64,000 nucleotides of DNA from positions 17,552,431-17,616,430 of the forward strand of contig OX459104.1 of assembly GCA_949775045.1 (NCBI GenBank). The letters run 5' to 3'. Origin of the DNA: Metridium senile (lineage: Eukaryota > Cnidaria > Anthozoa > Actiniaria > Metridiidae). Below the pieces are notes generated by a model that did no database searches, had not been told where the DNA came from, and saw only the letters and a list, made by a program, of their open reading frames with translations. Below, one piece after another: positions 50,207-62,579 of this stretch; the stretch's first letter is position 1, and every line of letters begins with the position of its first letter. The translations under genes and the position numbers were made by a program.

Positions 50207-52033
50207 CAAGAAATGAAGGGGTTGCCTGCCAAAAATGAACACATTTCCGGCGGCCTGCGCATGTTGCAATTGTTCGCGCCGATAAATTTTAACTGTGGGG
50301 GGTGGGGGAAGGAGGAAATTAAAGTTGTAGTCCACCCACAGGGGAATATTTTCAAACATAGCTAAACATGGACGAATTGATGATAGAGTTAGAACTTTCA
50401 GCACAATTACTTTATAGCGTAAATAATGAGCATGTTCCAGGATCATTTAAATTTAAATTTCAAGTGGTGATTCAGATGTCGTCTTATTCTGTAAATCACC
50501 AATCGTAGCTTTGTTGAAGATGGCTTTCGTGTTTTGGAATTTGAAATTACGCATAGACTGGCACAAATTCACGGATTCTACGAGTATTTACTGTTCTAAA
50601 GCATTATAGTTTTATTTAGAAACACCAAGCGCTTCTATTCACTTCAATATTTTTGTATTTATATACACGCTTGCTTTTGTCTCGGCACTGAATACGATGG
50701 CGATGGCACTTGGAAACTTTTCATGGCCGACTGAACTGCCGGTCAATGACCTCAAATTAATATTTGAACGTATTAAAGTCGAACTGCCGTGGCAAAAGCA
50801 AGCGTGTAAATACAACAATGTTGAAGTGAATAGAAGCGCTTGGTGTTTCTAGATAAAACTAGAATGCTTTAGAACCGTAAATATTCTTAGATCCGTGAAT
50901 TATTTGAAAGAAGTTGACTTACGGTCAAATAGTATTTTGAGGTCATTGAACGGCAGACGGTGAAATAAACACGGCGAATTTAAAAACAAATACATCAGGA
51001 TCTTACACAATTTTCTTGAGACAATTCAATGGCATTAGTAGGCTATTTATCTTTTTTTTTCGTACCTCCTGGAGTACGTATTAATGGTGGTGGGTGGTGG
51101 AGGGTGGTGGAGGGGGTTCAGAACGTTCTATTTTGATGGTTTTATTTTGTTTACTTTTGGAAACTGCCGACATCTTTTTTAGTTTTTGTTGTCTAAGCAA
51201 AACAATAGTCCACTTCTATGTATTCGTATGATCTATTTGCTATTTCACGTTTTTTAGTAATCCTGCAGGAAAGTACTTTGCTTTAATATTTAGCGTTATC
51301 ATGGGAAAGTCAATCATTTTATTGTCAAAATTCCTCCACAAATAAATAAAATGTTTTTATACATTTTAATTTAGCAAAAATTTCGATTCATTACCAATCA
51401 AGTGTCTTAACACAAAATTTAACTAGTGTTTGATATAAACGATAGGCAATCAAGTGAGCACCTTAAAAATGATACTTATCTTTACCTACGTTTCTAACTG
51501 TAGCCAGTTTCCCGCCAGTTTTATTCCGTAAATCATAATATTAATTTAATCACTTGTCGGCTTTCGATCTATGTCTCATGACAGGTCATGGCACTAACAA
51601 AAAATAAGTAATTTAAAAGGAATGCGTCGTATTCGTATTCATTTCTTGATACAACAGTACGAACGAACATTTTGCTTTCGATCAATCCATTGTTGTTTTT
51701 CTCCTCCCCTTTTTTATTATTACTTTCTGATTGATTCTTATTCATACTCACTTATATCTCCCTTATAGTTCTCGCTTTTACTCCGATCAAGGGTTACAGC
51801 TCGAAACGCCAAAAAAACGTACCATGTATACCATGTTACAAGTTTCATATCTTTGCCTATTATTAAGCAGTTAATGAAAATCAACCACAGACCAATCAAC
51901 CAACCATAAATTTGAAACAGATGTATACCAATAATTCTTACTTGACTTAAAATCACCTTGGTCTTACATTTGGAAATAAGAATGTACAACGTGTAAAGCA
52001 TATTAAGCATATTTTCCTTTCTATTCTATGTAG
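50207..52033. other. Rest of gene C intron
   Basis: Contains a foldback repeat with arms around 50565-50650 and 50815-50915 (AAACACCAAGCGCTTCTATT and its complement). No coding pattern seen in the rest. Confidence 0.6.
50565..50915. mobile_element. Foldback element in gene C intron
   Basis: Arms of about 85-100 bases, including CACCAAGCGCTTCTATTCAC and AAGCAAGCGTGTAAATACA-type inverted words; loop with two mirrored CCGACTGAAC..GTCGAACTG-like parts. Confidence 0.7.
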
Positions 52034-52283
52034 GAATGATGTGGATAAAATGCACAGTTAAAGTAGTCACTGCAGCAGGAATCGTATATAAATTCCCTAA
52101 AGGTGCTGCCTATATCTTGGATCGCTATAATGAAAACCCTGATGGAGTCATAAAACTTGTCGTAGGAGCCATAATCCCTCTCGCCTATGCCGCTGCGGCA
52201 ATCGTGCATACATTATTGTCAGGATGCTTTCAGATACTGGTAGAGATTCGATCATTGGACGCCCTAAATGAGTTTTGGAACAG
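52034..52283 (+). CDS. Gene C exon: membrane segments and start of TRADD-N-like domain
   Basis: Exactly 250 bases, matching exon 17849-18098 in length, phase (1 in, 2 out) and content: hydrophobic VVTAAGIVYKFPKGAAYIL, IIPLAYAAAAIVHTLLSG and FQILVEIRSLDALNEFW. Acceptor TATGTAG and donor GGTAAAC. Confidence 0.72.
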
Positions 52284-52718
52284 GTAAACATTTAACTAAT
52301 GCTGGTCTGATACCCACGATATATTTCTATGTGTGGGACAGAGTCACTGATAATGTTGGTCTAATCAACTCAGTGATTGTTCGTATATGTGGCTTTGTAT
52401 CACTCTCGCTCACACTAATTCTCGATAACATACATACTTATACCAATGTAGATGTTTCAAAACTACGAAAGAGAGACAATTGCTTTAAGGAAACTTGCAT
52501 AAAGTAGACCAAGCTAATTGCAAACTTACATTTTGGTGGTGCGACTTACATAAGCACTGTACTAAATACAATACTAAAGGGAACGTAAATAAGATACCTG
52601 AATATGAACATAAACAAAAAGATAAATAGAAACATGGTTTAACAGATTTATACTTAACATTTTGTTGTAGTGTTCTTTCGCCTGTCACGAATTTGTCAGG
52701 ACGGAACCTGAGTCATGG

Positions 52719-52814
52719 TAGCCTGCGTAAACAGACCATTATTAGCGGTCAACGCTTCTCCTTTGTTCGCGGGAGACGTTTCAAGCGCTAATAAGGGTCT
52801 GTTTACGCAGGCTA
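52719..52814. mobile_element. Small element with TAGCCTGCGTAAACAGACC ends and 9-bp duplication
   Basis: Ends TAGCCTGCGTAAACAGACC and its complement; GAGTCATGG is repeated on both sides (52710-52718 and 52815-52823). A 9-bp target duplication suggests a Mutator-like mobilising transposase. It sits 87 bases before the next exon. Confidence 0.8.
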
Positions 52815-52900
52815 GAGTCATGGAAGCTGGAGTTGAATCCCCAAAGCTGTTTGCAGACTCTCCTTATACCTTCCCCTGGTAACTTTTCATCTTTCTATAG

Positions 52901-53076
52901 TTATATCAAAGGAGAAATGAAAGAGAAACTTGAAAAAGTTATTGTTACCGATGAGCTGAGAAGCTTGGCCCCAGATGATGCAGTGAATGTTGAACTCTCA
53001 TTGATGATTTCTGAAGAGGAATACCAAAAGACACGTGACTATCTATTAGAAACTGATCTACGAAATGATGTCGGAG
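52901..53076 (+). CDS. Gene C exon: rest of TRADD-N-like domain
   Basis: 176 bases, identical in length and phase (2 in, 1 out) to 19476-19651. It reads YIKGEMKEKLEKVIVTDELR and a following LSLMISEEEYQKTRDYLLE-like end. Donor GGTAGG. Confidence 0.72.
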
Positions 53077-53304
53077 GTAGGACAGTAAAGAAAATATATC
53101 TAATACAATGTTTGACAAAAGTACTGACACGACTGTGGCAAAACCATTTCAACAATGCTGAAATTCGCAATGTTGAGGAAGGAGTCATTATTCGGGGCTA
53201 ATGTGGTTAAGCTTATCACTGTGCCATCATTCCAAACCAACACAATGTGTGAATAATAGGGGGTAGATGTTGTATACTTAAAATAATTAATATGTCATTA
53301 TAAG

Positions 53305-53375
53305 ATGAAATATTAGTAGAACAAGAAAAAGAGATGAATTATGTTTTATCTAGAATTGATGAAGTCAAAGAATAA
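53305..53375 (+). CDS. Possible short last exon of gene C
   Basis: ATTATAAG acceptor-like sequence followed by 22 codons in the frame left by the previous exon (phase 1), reading ILVEQEKEMNYVLSRIDEV and a stop. The acceptor is weak and there is no paralogue to compare. The preceding exon could equally splice onto the phase-1 HEPN exon at 53908. Confidence 0.25.
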
Positions 53376-53907
53376 GGATTACTTCCACATGCATGTCTTT
53401 ATTTCCACACACTAACTTTGAATTGTCTTCCTGTGGTAAAAAACTTTTTATTTTTTTTATCATAATAATCATTATAGTTCATGTTTTTATTCTTAGATTC
53501 CTTCACTGGTTTATACACCCATTTGTTCTACCATTCGTCAATTCGTTCATTCATTCATTCATCCATATCATACATCAATTCGCCATTCATTCATGGACAT
53601 TCATTCATTTATAGTCATCCATTCGTTCATTTGTTCATTCATTTAGGCATTTGTTCGTTCAATGATTTTCCATATAAACTCACATTAATTATTATTATTT
53701 ATATATGATTCGTTAATTCATCTCTTCCTTCATCTCTTCGTTCATTTATTCATTTGTTTGTTCTTTCATTCAATTCCTTCTTAAATTTGTTCATGTCTTA
53801 TTTATTTATTCGTTTGTTTGTTTATATATTCATTCATTTATTGAAGTATTTTATTCACCGATTCATTGCCTGACTAAATTATTAATTTCTAACATGTTTT
53901 CAAACAG
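53376..53907. other. Noncoding DNA with ATTC-type repeats
   Basis: Degenerate CATT/GTTC units from about 53530 to 53870; no gene seen. Confidence 0.6.
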
Positions 53908-54801
53908 CAGCTTCCTTGGCTTCAACGGCAACTAGCACACCATCATCATTATCAACAGCAACAACAGCAACAGCAGCGGCAATAGCAGCAGTATCATCAC
54001 CACCACAATCACCACCATCAACAGTAGTATCTTCATCATCTCCCTCCTCACCCTCAGCATCAGCATCAGCATCAGCATCAGCATCAGCATCAGCAACAGC
54101 AACAGCAACAGCAGCAGTTTCTCAACCATCTTCTTCCAACAAAGAAAAAACAAACCACACCAGACTCTGCAGACTTCTAGTGGACATTGGGCGTCAAGTG
54201 TTACAAGATGTCTTCGACAAAATCCATCCACCTTCAACACTCAATGCTGTTCTTTGGTCAACTTCTAATCAAAAAATTCTAAAAAACCTCATAACGAAGA
54301 AACTTCTCTATAGAAAGCAATGGGATACGTTATTCCCAATGTCAGGTGCAGTCACATCGGCTGATTTTGACATAACATTACTTTTCCTCTTATTGAGGAA
54401 TATTTGTAAATTGAAAGCTCCTTTAACTGGATGGGATAACCCGCCTTTAGTATCTGATCTTAGTAATGAGGCAGATTTAGTTCGAATTAAGTGGTGCCGT
54501 AATGAGCTCTACGCAAATATTGTTAACGCTGCTATTCCTGATAACGAGTTCCAAACACTGTGGGATGACATCGAAGCAGCGTTGTTGAGACTTGGTGGAT
54601 CAATGTATCAAGTTCAGATTCATCATCTTAAACATGGAAACTTAGATGCAGATTGCGAAGACAGTTTCAAAGTTCTTCTCAAGTCTTGGGAGGAGGGGGA
54701 AGAGAAGACTTTAGATGCAATACGTGAAATACATGTGTGGTTAATTGAGGGAAAGGAGAAGAATGAAGATGCAATACGTAGATTGGATGATAAGTTTGAC
54801 A
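53908..54801 (+). CDS. Gene B exon with HEPN domain lacking the catalytic His
   Basis: Low-complexity Ser/Thr/Ala leader with a CAG-type (TCAGCA)n stretch, then NHTRLCRLLVDIGRQVLQ to LLRLGG as in exon 15027, about 85 percent identical by eye. The HEPN signature is RNELYAN here: the codon at 54516-54518 is AAT, not CAT. The exon continues 70 residues further than HEPN with a repeated helix (KTLDAIREIHVWLIEGKEKN, EDAIRRLDDKF). Acceptor at 53907 or 53910 (phase 1), donor GTAAGT after 54801. The domain is probably an inactive RNA-binding HEPN; this is inference. Confidence 0.82.
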
Positions 54802-55065
54802 GTAAGTATTGTACATGCAGTGAAATATATAGTTGTATTGCACGACGCTTACTAATTAATGTTTAGATGCATAATCATGGTTTTGAATATCCTATCACCT
54901 TTGATTAGATAATATATTAGCTAATATTTTTTTCATATAGCCCTGATAATAGTCCATCAGAAAAAAATATTAGCTAAGCCATCCCATAATTTCTAATATG
55001 TTTTTTTTATATATATTTATATATATCTGAGGTGGACAACGTTATTGCAATATATATATATATTT

Positions 55066-55252
55066 AGCAAATCGAATGTGGTTTAGCGTTGTCTGTACTC
55101 TTATCGACAACGATGTTCGTCATGACAGTGGTCAAAATGTTGTGGACTCACGACGCGCAGCGGAGTGAGTCAGCAACAAATTTTGACCACTGTCATGACG
55201 AATATCGTTGTCGATAAGAGTACAGACAACACTAAACCACATTCGATTTGTT
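55066..55252. mobile_element. Foldback element
   Basis: AAATCGAATGTGGTTTAGCG and about 80 bases after it are mirrored near 55252; the short loop contains GACTCACGACGCGCAGCGGA. Confidence 0.85.
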
Positions 55253-57031
55253 TTTTACAACACAAACCAAAATAAATGTACAAAAAGTAAAATGTCAGTT
55301 AACAGACGAAAAATGACGAATTTGTCACGCATCGAACTCAATGGTCTCTCTTCAAGCTACGGAAAATCAAACAATTTACGGAAATGATTATTTTTCAGCC
55401 AGTAAAAAAACAATAAGCTTATTTTCATACAGAAATACATTGCACTGTTTGTCTTGAGAGACTGTCAAGTGAGGTTAGAAAACTAAAAGTACAAGAACGT
55501 CAAACACGGCCGATAAGCAGCTTGGTTTAGGTTTCACCCTTTCAAAAAAATTGCATTTTAAATACATTAAAACTGATCATACACAATACATGATATGTCT
55601 GACCTTTGTACAACATTCTAAGCTTTTCAAATCAGTCCTGAACGAATGGTATTGTTCGTCAAAAATGTAAGTTTGAGCACGTTTTTGTTGAAAAGACTAC
55701 AGAATTGATTGTGAGTGAAAATTTGTCGAAAAGACTGAAAAAAAAAACCGCATAAAATTAAAACGACAACAACTCCATGACAGCATAGTTACATTTATTA
55801 CAATTTGCTACTTACAGAAAAGTAATTTCCATTGATAGTTTATCCATAAACTTGTTTTTAAAATCCTTTTTTGATGAAAAAACTTTGTGAACGATGACAA
55901 ACTTTCCCTCAATTCCGCACGAGTGTTGTGTGACATGATGACGTGAGCACCGTTGTCTGGACTCTTATTTACAACGGTAAATCAACCAATCAGCGCGCGA
56001 GAATTCACACAAGTGTTATAAAAATATATATACAGCGAATTGCATAAACTTTGACACTGCTGAAAAAGTATATAACTATATCAAGTGCATTGTGGGAGCG
56101 ATCTACGCGCGTGATCAGGCGCGAAGTTCAAACCTTGCGTGTGTCTTCGTACGGCTGCTGAATATTGAAAGTGAAAGTAGATGTCTTCTTTCCCGCTTTT
56201 AAGACATTTTTAGCTTTGGGTTGACATTTACAATACTCACAAAATATGTTTATACATTATAGTTTCCAATTAATATTATTGAGCTGTTACTTCGTTTTGA
56301 CAAAATCATGAAATGATAATAAAAACAAGTTTAAAGTTGTTCTTTATTGACGAGTTAAGAGTGATTTAGCTCCAATAGAAATGCTACTTAGTCGGCAATA
56401 AAAGTGATAATTACCTTACCTTTTCGTTATGACGATTACAAAACTATAAATTATTATACTAGTTAAACTCAACTAGACTCTAGGTAATGCAGATAATATA
56501 TTTATTTGCTGTATTTAATTTTATAGAGAGTTGGAGTTGATGATTATTTGCAATTCGAGCTATTTCGGCTAGCATGCAAACCAATTTGTGTGTAAACTGT
56601 AGTTTTTTGAGTAATTTTCGTCTTTCCAGCTATTGACTGTTTGTATCTTCTTATTCTTATACTTGGTAATTAATATCAATGTTTTTTCTTACGGATCTTC
56701 AATGAAATTAAGTGTTAGAATAATAAATTGCCGATCCGGCTAGCACAGCCGTGTTTTCGCATCAACGCATATAAACACGCGATATTTGTGATTTGTTTAC
56801 ATTTATTTCGCTGTATTTAAGAACCACATGAGCAATAATATTTGGTATAAAGGAATTGTTGAATTAATAAGCTCTAAGAGTTTACAAACTTCGAGTACGG
56901 TGCTGTTGTTTTCACTGTTTTAATAGAACAAGTAATTTGTGCTACATAGTTTGTACAAATAGTTCACTTTAGCGAAGCATAACTTTAGAGTGAAAATTAA
57001 AATTATATCCGTAAAACATTAGCAAATACTA

Positions 57032-58805
57032 AAACCCCATTTACACGACATCATTTTTGGGCCCGGCACTCCTAACTTTTGGCACGCGTACCTTACTTTT
57101 CTGGCACGGCACTCGTAAAATTTGCCGTGTAAACGCAATTCCAAGCGGCCCGCGTACCTGCTTTTTAAGCGTGCCAAGACTACATCAGGTGGGTAGTCTC
57201 GGCCCGCCAAAACAAGGGTCCGCGTACCTTAAATGCGTCTACGAGTTCGAATATCCAGCGGAAATTATACAGAACATGCTCACTCGTTCTTGATCGTGCA
57301 AAATGGCGGCGTCTACTTGCAGTTCTACAAGTGGAAAAACCAGAGGAAAAACGTGGTCGGATGAGGCCACAAAAACTTTAATTCAATTTTTGATTGAAAT
57401 TTAATAAGTAATCTAAATGTTTGCTTGTGATTGTGCATGGTCTGACGAACATTTCTAGTAAAAACTTCAGGGTTTGCATAAATTAAATACCGATCTGATT
57501 TGATATAAATGACACTCGCATACTCTCTGAAATCTGAAAATACTTTCGTCTACCTCTCCATCCAATTCCTAATTCACTTCTGTGGCGTGCGCACACATTC
57601 ATTTTACTCAAAACTTCTGGTCGACACTCAAAAATTCCTATACAAAAAATAAATTTAATAGTTACTTAAAAGAAAAAAATAGGTGATATTCAATACAATA
57701 CACAAGATATAATTAACCTGCTCTACACAAAATCATGATCAATTCGACCTCTGTTTTTACTTCAAAATGACTCATGCTCAGATATTTTTTGTGCAAGATA
57801 AAAAAGGCCGAATAATTTTGTTCACAAGTATCTGATCAGGTGTGAAATACGGGCCGCAGTCAGGATTAAATTCCCTATTTTACTAAAACTGACTGCAGGT
57901 CTTTCATGCAATTCACATCTTCACATTTACCGCTATTTTGTACTAATTTATCTTTTTAACTGGACATAAAATGCACTACCAGCGGAAACATTCTATGATT
58001 TGGTTCCATGAGACATCACTTTATGCACATCGAAGGATACAATAGAATAGAATACTTTATTTAAAGAGGGTAACACTTAATATCTAAAGAAAATATACAC
58101 ATGGCCCTCAAAATAATAACAATGAATAAATAAAAGAAAGCAATTTTAACTACCCTAGCTGATTCTAAGTGAATTGGAATAAATAGCCTATCTAAATAAC
58201 AATTGAATTCTATCTATCTTTGTAAAGAATATCTAACATAAACCAAAGTGCGTTGTTTAAAGAAACCGAAGTGCGTTGTTTCTGCTATCTCTGATGAGCG
58301 TCAGGTAAAATACTAATAAACATTTACAAATTCATTTTTAATTGTACGATTTTTAATTTGCACAAGTAATGATACCGTGTAAATTTGAATACAAAAAAGC
58401 TGCACGAGATCTACAAACTTTACAAATTTTCGAAATTTCAGACTGCAAAATTAAGCCGAAAATAGGTCAAACTTTGAACGGATGTCACGTGAACGCTTTA
58501 AAATGAAACGACCTAATATTGCCCATATGATTACTTGCTCATAACTACCTTCACCATGCAAAGTTACAGGTGGGTTGTATCTGACCATTTCTGAAAATAT
58601 TCGAAGCTTACGTGGAACGGCTCTTACTACAGCAAGGGCTCAGGAAATCAGGCGGGCCATTTCAAATTTTTGGAGTGCCCCATAGATAAACTGGCCCGTC
58701 TACATTTGTCGTGTAAAAGCGATTTTGACGGGCCACAATCGATCGGCCCGCGTACCTAAAGTTTGGAGTGCCGGGCCAAAAGTGATGTCGTGTAAATGGG
58801 GTTTA
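57032..58805. mobile_element. Transposon remnant with ACCCCATTTACACGACATCA ends
   Basis: Left end AAACCCCATTTACACGACATC, right end GATGTCGTGTAAATGGGGTTT, then GGCCCGGCACTCC and its complement further in. The interior contains a short Myb/SANT-like frame (57303-57404). That suits PIF/Harbinger-type elements, which encode a Myb-like protein, but no DDE transposase is seen. Confidence 0.65.
57303..57404 (+). pseudogene. Myb/SANT-like N-terminal fragment in transposon remnant
   Basis: MAASTCSSTSGKTRGKTWSD followed by EATKTLIQFLIEI, then a stop. The TWSDEATKTLIQFL core is a Myb/SANT helix 1 as in Harbinger-associated proteins. Only 33 codons remain. Confidence 0.5.
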
Positions 58806-59289
58806 AATAGCTAGAACTATGATTTGCATGCTAGCTAAATAATCATCGACTCAAACACACTATAAATACAGCAAATAAATATTACTAACATTACCTAGAG
58901 CCTAGTTGAACTTAACTAGAATAATAGTTTAGTTTTTAGGGGAAATATTTCACTTTTATTGTCGACTGTCTAGCATTTCTATCGAAGCTAAATCTTTCTA
59001 AAGTCGTTAACAAAGAACAATTTTCAACTCGTTTGTATTATCCTTTTATGAAAACTGTTATATATATAGTATTTATTTTTGCATTTAAAATATAAACCCA
59101 AATCTAAAAACATAAAGAGTAAACAACAGTTTACATTTACTTGAATGTTCTTGCAGCCTTACAAAGACACACTCAAGGTTTTAACTTCGCGCCTAAGCTC
59201 GCGAGTAAACGTTCCCATAATGCACCCGATATAGTTATATAGTTTTCCAGCAGTGTCAAAGTTTATGCTATTCGCTGTATATATATATA

Positions 59290-59487
59290 GATATAGATAT
59301 AGATATAGGTGTAGGTGTAGGTGTAGGTGTAGGTGTAGGTGTAGGTGTAGGTAGGTAGGTAGGTAGGTAGGTAGGTAGGTAGGTAGGTAGGTAGGTAGGT
59401 AGGTAGGTAGGTAGGTAGGTAGGTAGGTAGGTAGGTAGGTAGGTAGGTAGGTAGGTAGGTAGGTAGGTAGGTAGGTAGGTAGGTACC
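59290..59487. repeat. (GTAGGT)/(TAGG)n array
   Basis: ATAGAT, then GGTGTA, then about 37 TAGG units. Confidence 0.95.
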
Positions 59488-59740
59488 TATAACTATATAG
59501 CTAATAACTATATAGCACGGACTGTGCTGAATATATTATCTATATATTTATAAAATTTTTGGTATCTAACGCGCGCTCTGATTGGTTGATGGCCATGTCT
59601 ATATGAGAGAACAGAGAATGAAAATGACGAATGCTGTCGCGCGCTCTGATTCTAACGTGTTTACGAACATTTGGTAGAAAAGTTTTCTCTGTACTTTTTT
59701 TGCGAAAAAATTTCATAAAAGAAATATAAAACGGCCGCTT

Positions 59741-59882
59741 GTGTCTATGTACTGTGATATAAACACGCTGGGAGATGTAGAGCACTCAAGAAGCAAGAGA
59801 AACACTCGCTGCGCTCGTGTTTCTAAGCTTGCTTCTCTCGTGCTCTACATCTCCCAGCGTGTTTATATCACAGTACATAGAC
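59741..59882. mobile_element. Foldback hairpin (TGTCTATGTACTGTGATATAA arms)
   Basis: Arms of about 65 bases around a short loop with CACTCGCTGCGCTCGTG. A single arm copy lies at 60095-60155. Confidence 0.8.
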
Positions 59883-60519
59883 ACGCGCGCCGTTTTATAT
59901 TTCTTAAATATATAAGAAGACATCTACTTTCACTTTCAATATTCAGCAGCCGTACGAAGACACACGCAAGGTTTGAACCTCGCGCCTGATCACGCGCGTA
60001 GATCGCTCCCACAATGCACTTGATATAGTTATATACTTTTTCAGCAGTGTCAAAGTTTATGCAATTCGCTGTATATTTAAGAAATATAAAACGGCGCGCG
60101 TGTCTATGTACTGTGATATAAACACGCTGGGAGATGTAGAGCACGAGAGAAGCAAGGTGCTGCTCGTTTTTTATATACTACATCTAAAACTTCGAAGGGT
60201 TTTTGCTTGCCGTAACTTATTCGGAAGACTAGTCCAGGGGTCGAACTAAGAAAATAATTTGGCCTGCCACTTCCCGATACAGAAACCGTGAAATATGATT
60301 TTTAGTAAATTTTGATTGCAATTTTATTATCCATTTGGCAGTTCATATACGTTTTGGCCTGCCAAATCTTAAATTTAGACTGGTATTTTTTTCAGACAAT
60401 CACTTGAGAAAATTTGAAAATTTGTCAACAGGCATTTGAGTTGAATATCTTAATATATCTGTAGAAATAGGGCTTTTTGAGTGGCTTAGCCAATCAGAGC
60501 GCACTGTCGACACTCTCGT

Positions 60520-61490
60520 AAGAGACCACACGCTGGGCGCATAACTCGATGCAACTAAAACAGCTTAGTGTCATCGAGTTAAACGCTACAGACTTTAAAA
60601 AAATTAAAATATGTGTAAATAAAATGAATAAAGAAGAAAATTGCTTATATATATATATATCATTTTTTAAAGATCGAAAAAAACCTTTCACTATAATATA
60701 TTGATATAAAAGCAGATAGAGTACAAACACTAAAAGTGTGCAATACTATTTACCACTAAATAGTGTTGATTAAACAATAGAGAACAAAAGAATTTGCATA
60801 ATTTAGCAGTATTTAGTGGTATTTATGTTGCACACTTTTAGTATACTCTAGTCTGTATTTACATATTTTTATTAAACTGACCACTTAACACAAACATGCC
60901 TAAACTTTTACTCCAAACCCCAATATAGTACATATATTTCGGAAATTTTCTGGTCAAAGTAAATGTGGATATTCGAAACCGTTTTTCTCATTTTTGACTT
61001 TTTCATTAATTTCAAAAATAATAGTACAATTTAAAAAAAAATGAATTAATTCCTTTTAAGATCTTTTAAGAGTGGTAAACGTTAACAGAAATCTTCCATT
61101 AGCTATAATATATTAGATAAATCAGTTGGCCATGCTATCCTATATCTTGTAAAATAAAGAATCGAGTTATTAAACGAGCTAGTTAGTTTAAATTTCGTGT
61201 AGGCCTTTAAAAATATAGACGTCTATATTTTTAAAGGCCTAGACGAAATTTGACAAAACACGACGAACACTATATCGTGATCGATACGGGTTTAGGTTGA
61301 ACGTCAACTTAATTCCATGTCACAGTAATAACTCTTTAAGAAAAATAAAATATATATAAACATAAACAGTTATTTTCTTCTTTTTTCATTTTATTTACAC
61401 ATTTTTCTATTTTTGAAGTCTGCAGCGTTTAACTCGATGACACTAAGCTGTTTTAGTTACATTGAGTTGTGCGCCCAGCGTGTATCTGGA
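60520..61490. mobile_element. Foldback element of about 1 kb
   Basis: CACGCTGGGCGCATAACTCG with about 110 following bases (AGCTTAGTGTCATCGAGTTAAACGC) is mirrored at about 61370-61490. A separate hairpin lies inside at 60725-60850 (ACTAAAAGTGTGCAA and its complement). Confidence 0.75.
61192..61255. repeat. Palindrome around TATAGACGTCTATA
   Basis: AATTTCGTGTAGGCCTTTAA and inverted AAAGGCCTAGACGAAATTT around AATATAGACGTCTATATT. Confidence 0.8.
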
Positions 61491-62343
61491 AGAAACTAAG
61501 TTTTCTTAGTTTTATCGAGTTATGCGCTGGGCGTGGTCAAGCTCAGTGGGGGCGTTATAGAGCGCGTAACTCGAAGAGCGCATAACTCGAAGCGCGTAAC
61601 TGGAAGCGCGTAACTTCGACTTTATGTGCCGTAGTGTTCCATAGCAAAAGCAAATTAATACTTGATTCACTAAACGAACCTAATTCATAACATGTGTGTT
61701 TTAAAACAATTTCCAGCCATGATTTCGTTTAAAGCCAATACTTGCCAGTGTATTCGGGCTTTTTGTAATCAATGGTATTTGGGTGTCATGGATCGAAACT
61801 GGGCACCTAATCTTAAAACGAACTAAATATTATGCGTCTAATATTTTTGCAAATATCAAAATTGCTGAACATTCAAGGGTCGTAGAATGAAGTTACACTC
61901 TCTAGCTATCGTCAGTATAAATCTTGTTCATGGTTCATGGTTCATGGTTTTATTTTCCACACAATAAATTTACAATTTGTTCTTTGAGAATATACGATGT
62001 AAATCCCTCTTTTCGAGTCCATGTCAGTTAACTGCGCAGTAAAAGTCATACGTTTTAGCTATAGCTAGGAAACCTCCACTACTCTGTCAAAAATTGCTTC
62101 TCTTCGAAGAATCCGTGCATGTAAAAGCCCGTCAAAACATGCATACTGAAGCTAAATTTTTAGTGTTCTCTCTGTAGTCTTTGATTTTTTGAAATATCAA
62201 ATAGCCGTCGCTAAAAACAAGTTTTATTTGTTTGTGTCATGATACTGGTACTGTCAAACTGAAACTGAGCAACATACTGTATTTGTCCTTAAATAAGTAA
62301 AATAAACGAAATTTAATTGCTAATTGATATTCTTATTATAAAG

Positions 62344-62409
62344 GAATAGCAGCACAACTGCGTGCAACGTTAACAGGCGAATCGATACAGAATGAGAAGA
62401 CTGACAAGG
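62344..62409 (+). CDS. Exon matching gene A exon 2 (probable gene B exon 2)
   Basis: TATAAAG acceptor and GGTAAG donor enclose 66 bases with phase 1 on both sides. The reading is IAAQLRATLTGESIQNEKTD, and the end TGACAAG|GGTAAGTTT is like that of exon 16282-16335. Gene B very likely continues beyond the right edge. Confidence 0.55.
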
Positions 62410-62579
62410 GTAAGTTTATACTTTTAGATCGCAAGAGTGAGATGCGTTAATGTGTTTATAATCTTTTTGTATATAATTTTGTATTTTAAACTGTCGAGGT
62501 TTCATGAGAAGTTATCTGATTTTACTAAATTAGGTGTCTGAAACCGTGTTTAGCAGAGAACAATGTTCACAGTACAGTT

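Larger units (their letters stand above)
56018..59290. mobile_element. Large foldback element with nested inner transposon
   Basis: Outer arms (56018-57030 and 58805-59290) share CAGCGAATTGCATAAACTTT, TATAGTTATATA and CTCGCGCCTGATCACGCG-like stretches in reverse. The arms are unequal, probably from insertions. The end of the arm occurs a third time at about 59920-60080. The inner part 57030-58803 is listed separately. Confidence 0.7.
54802..62343. other. Large intron of gene B, filled with foldback elements
   Basis: No coding exon recognised. It holds hairpins at 55066-55252, 56018-59290, 59741-59882 and 60520-61490 and a TAGG array. The next exon is inferred at 62344. Confidence 0.55.
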
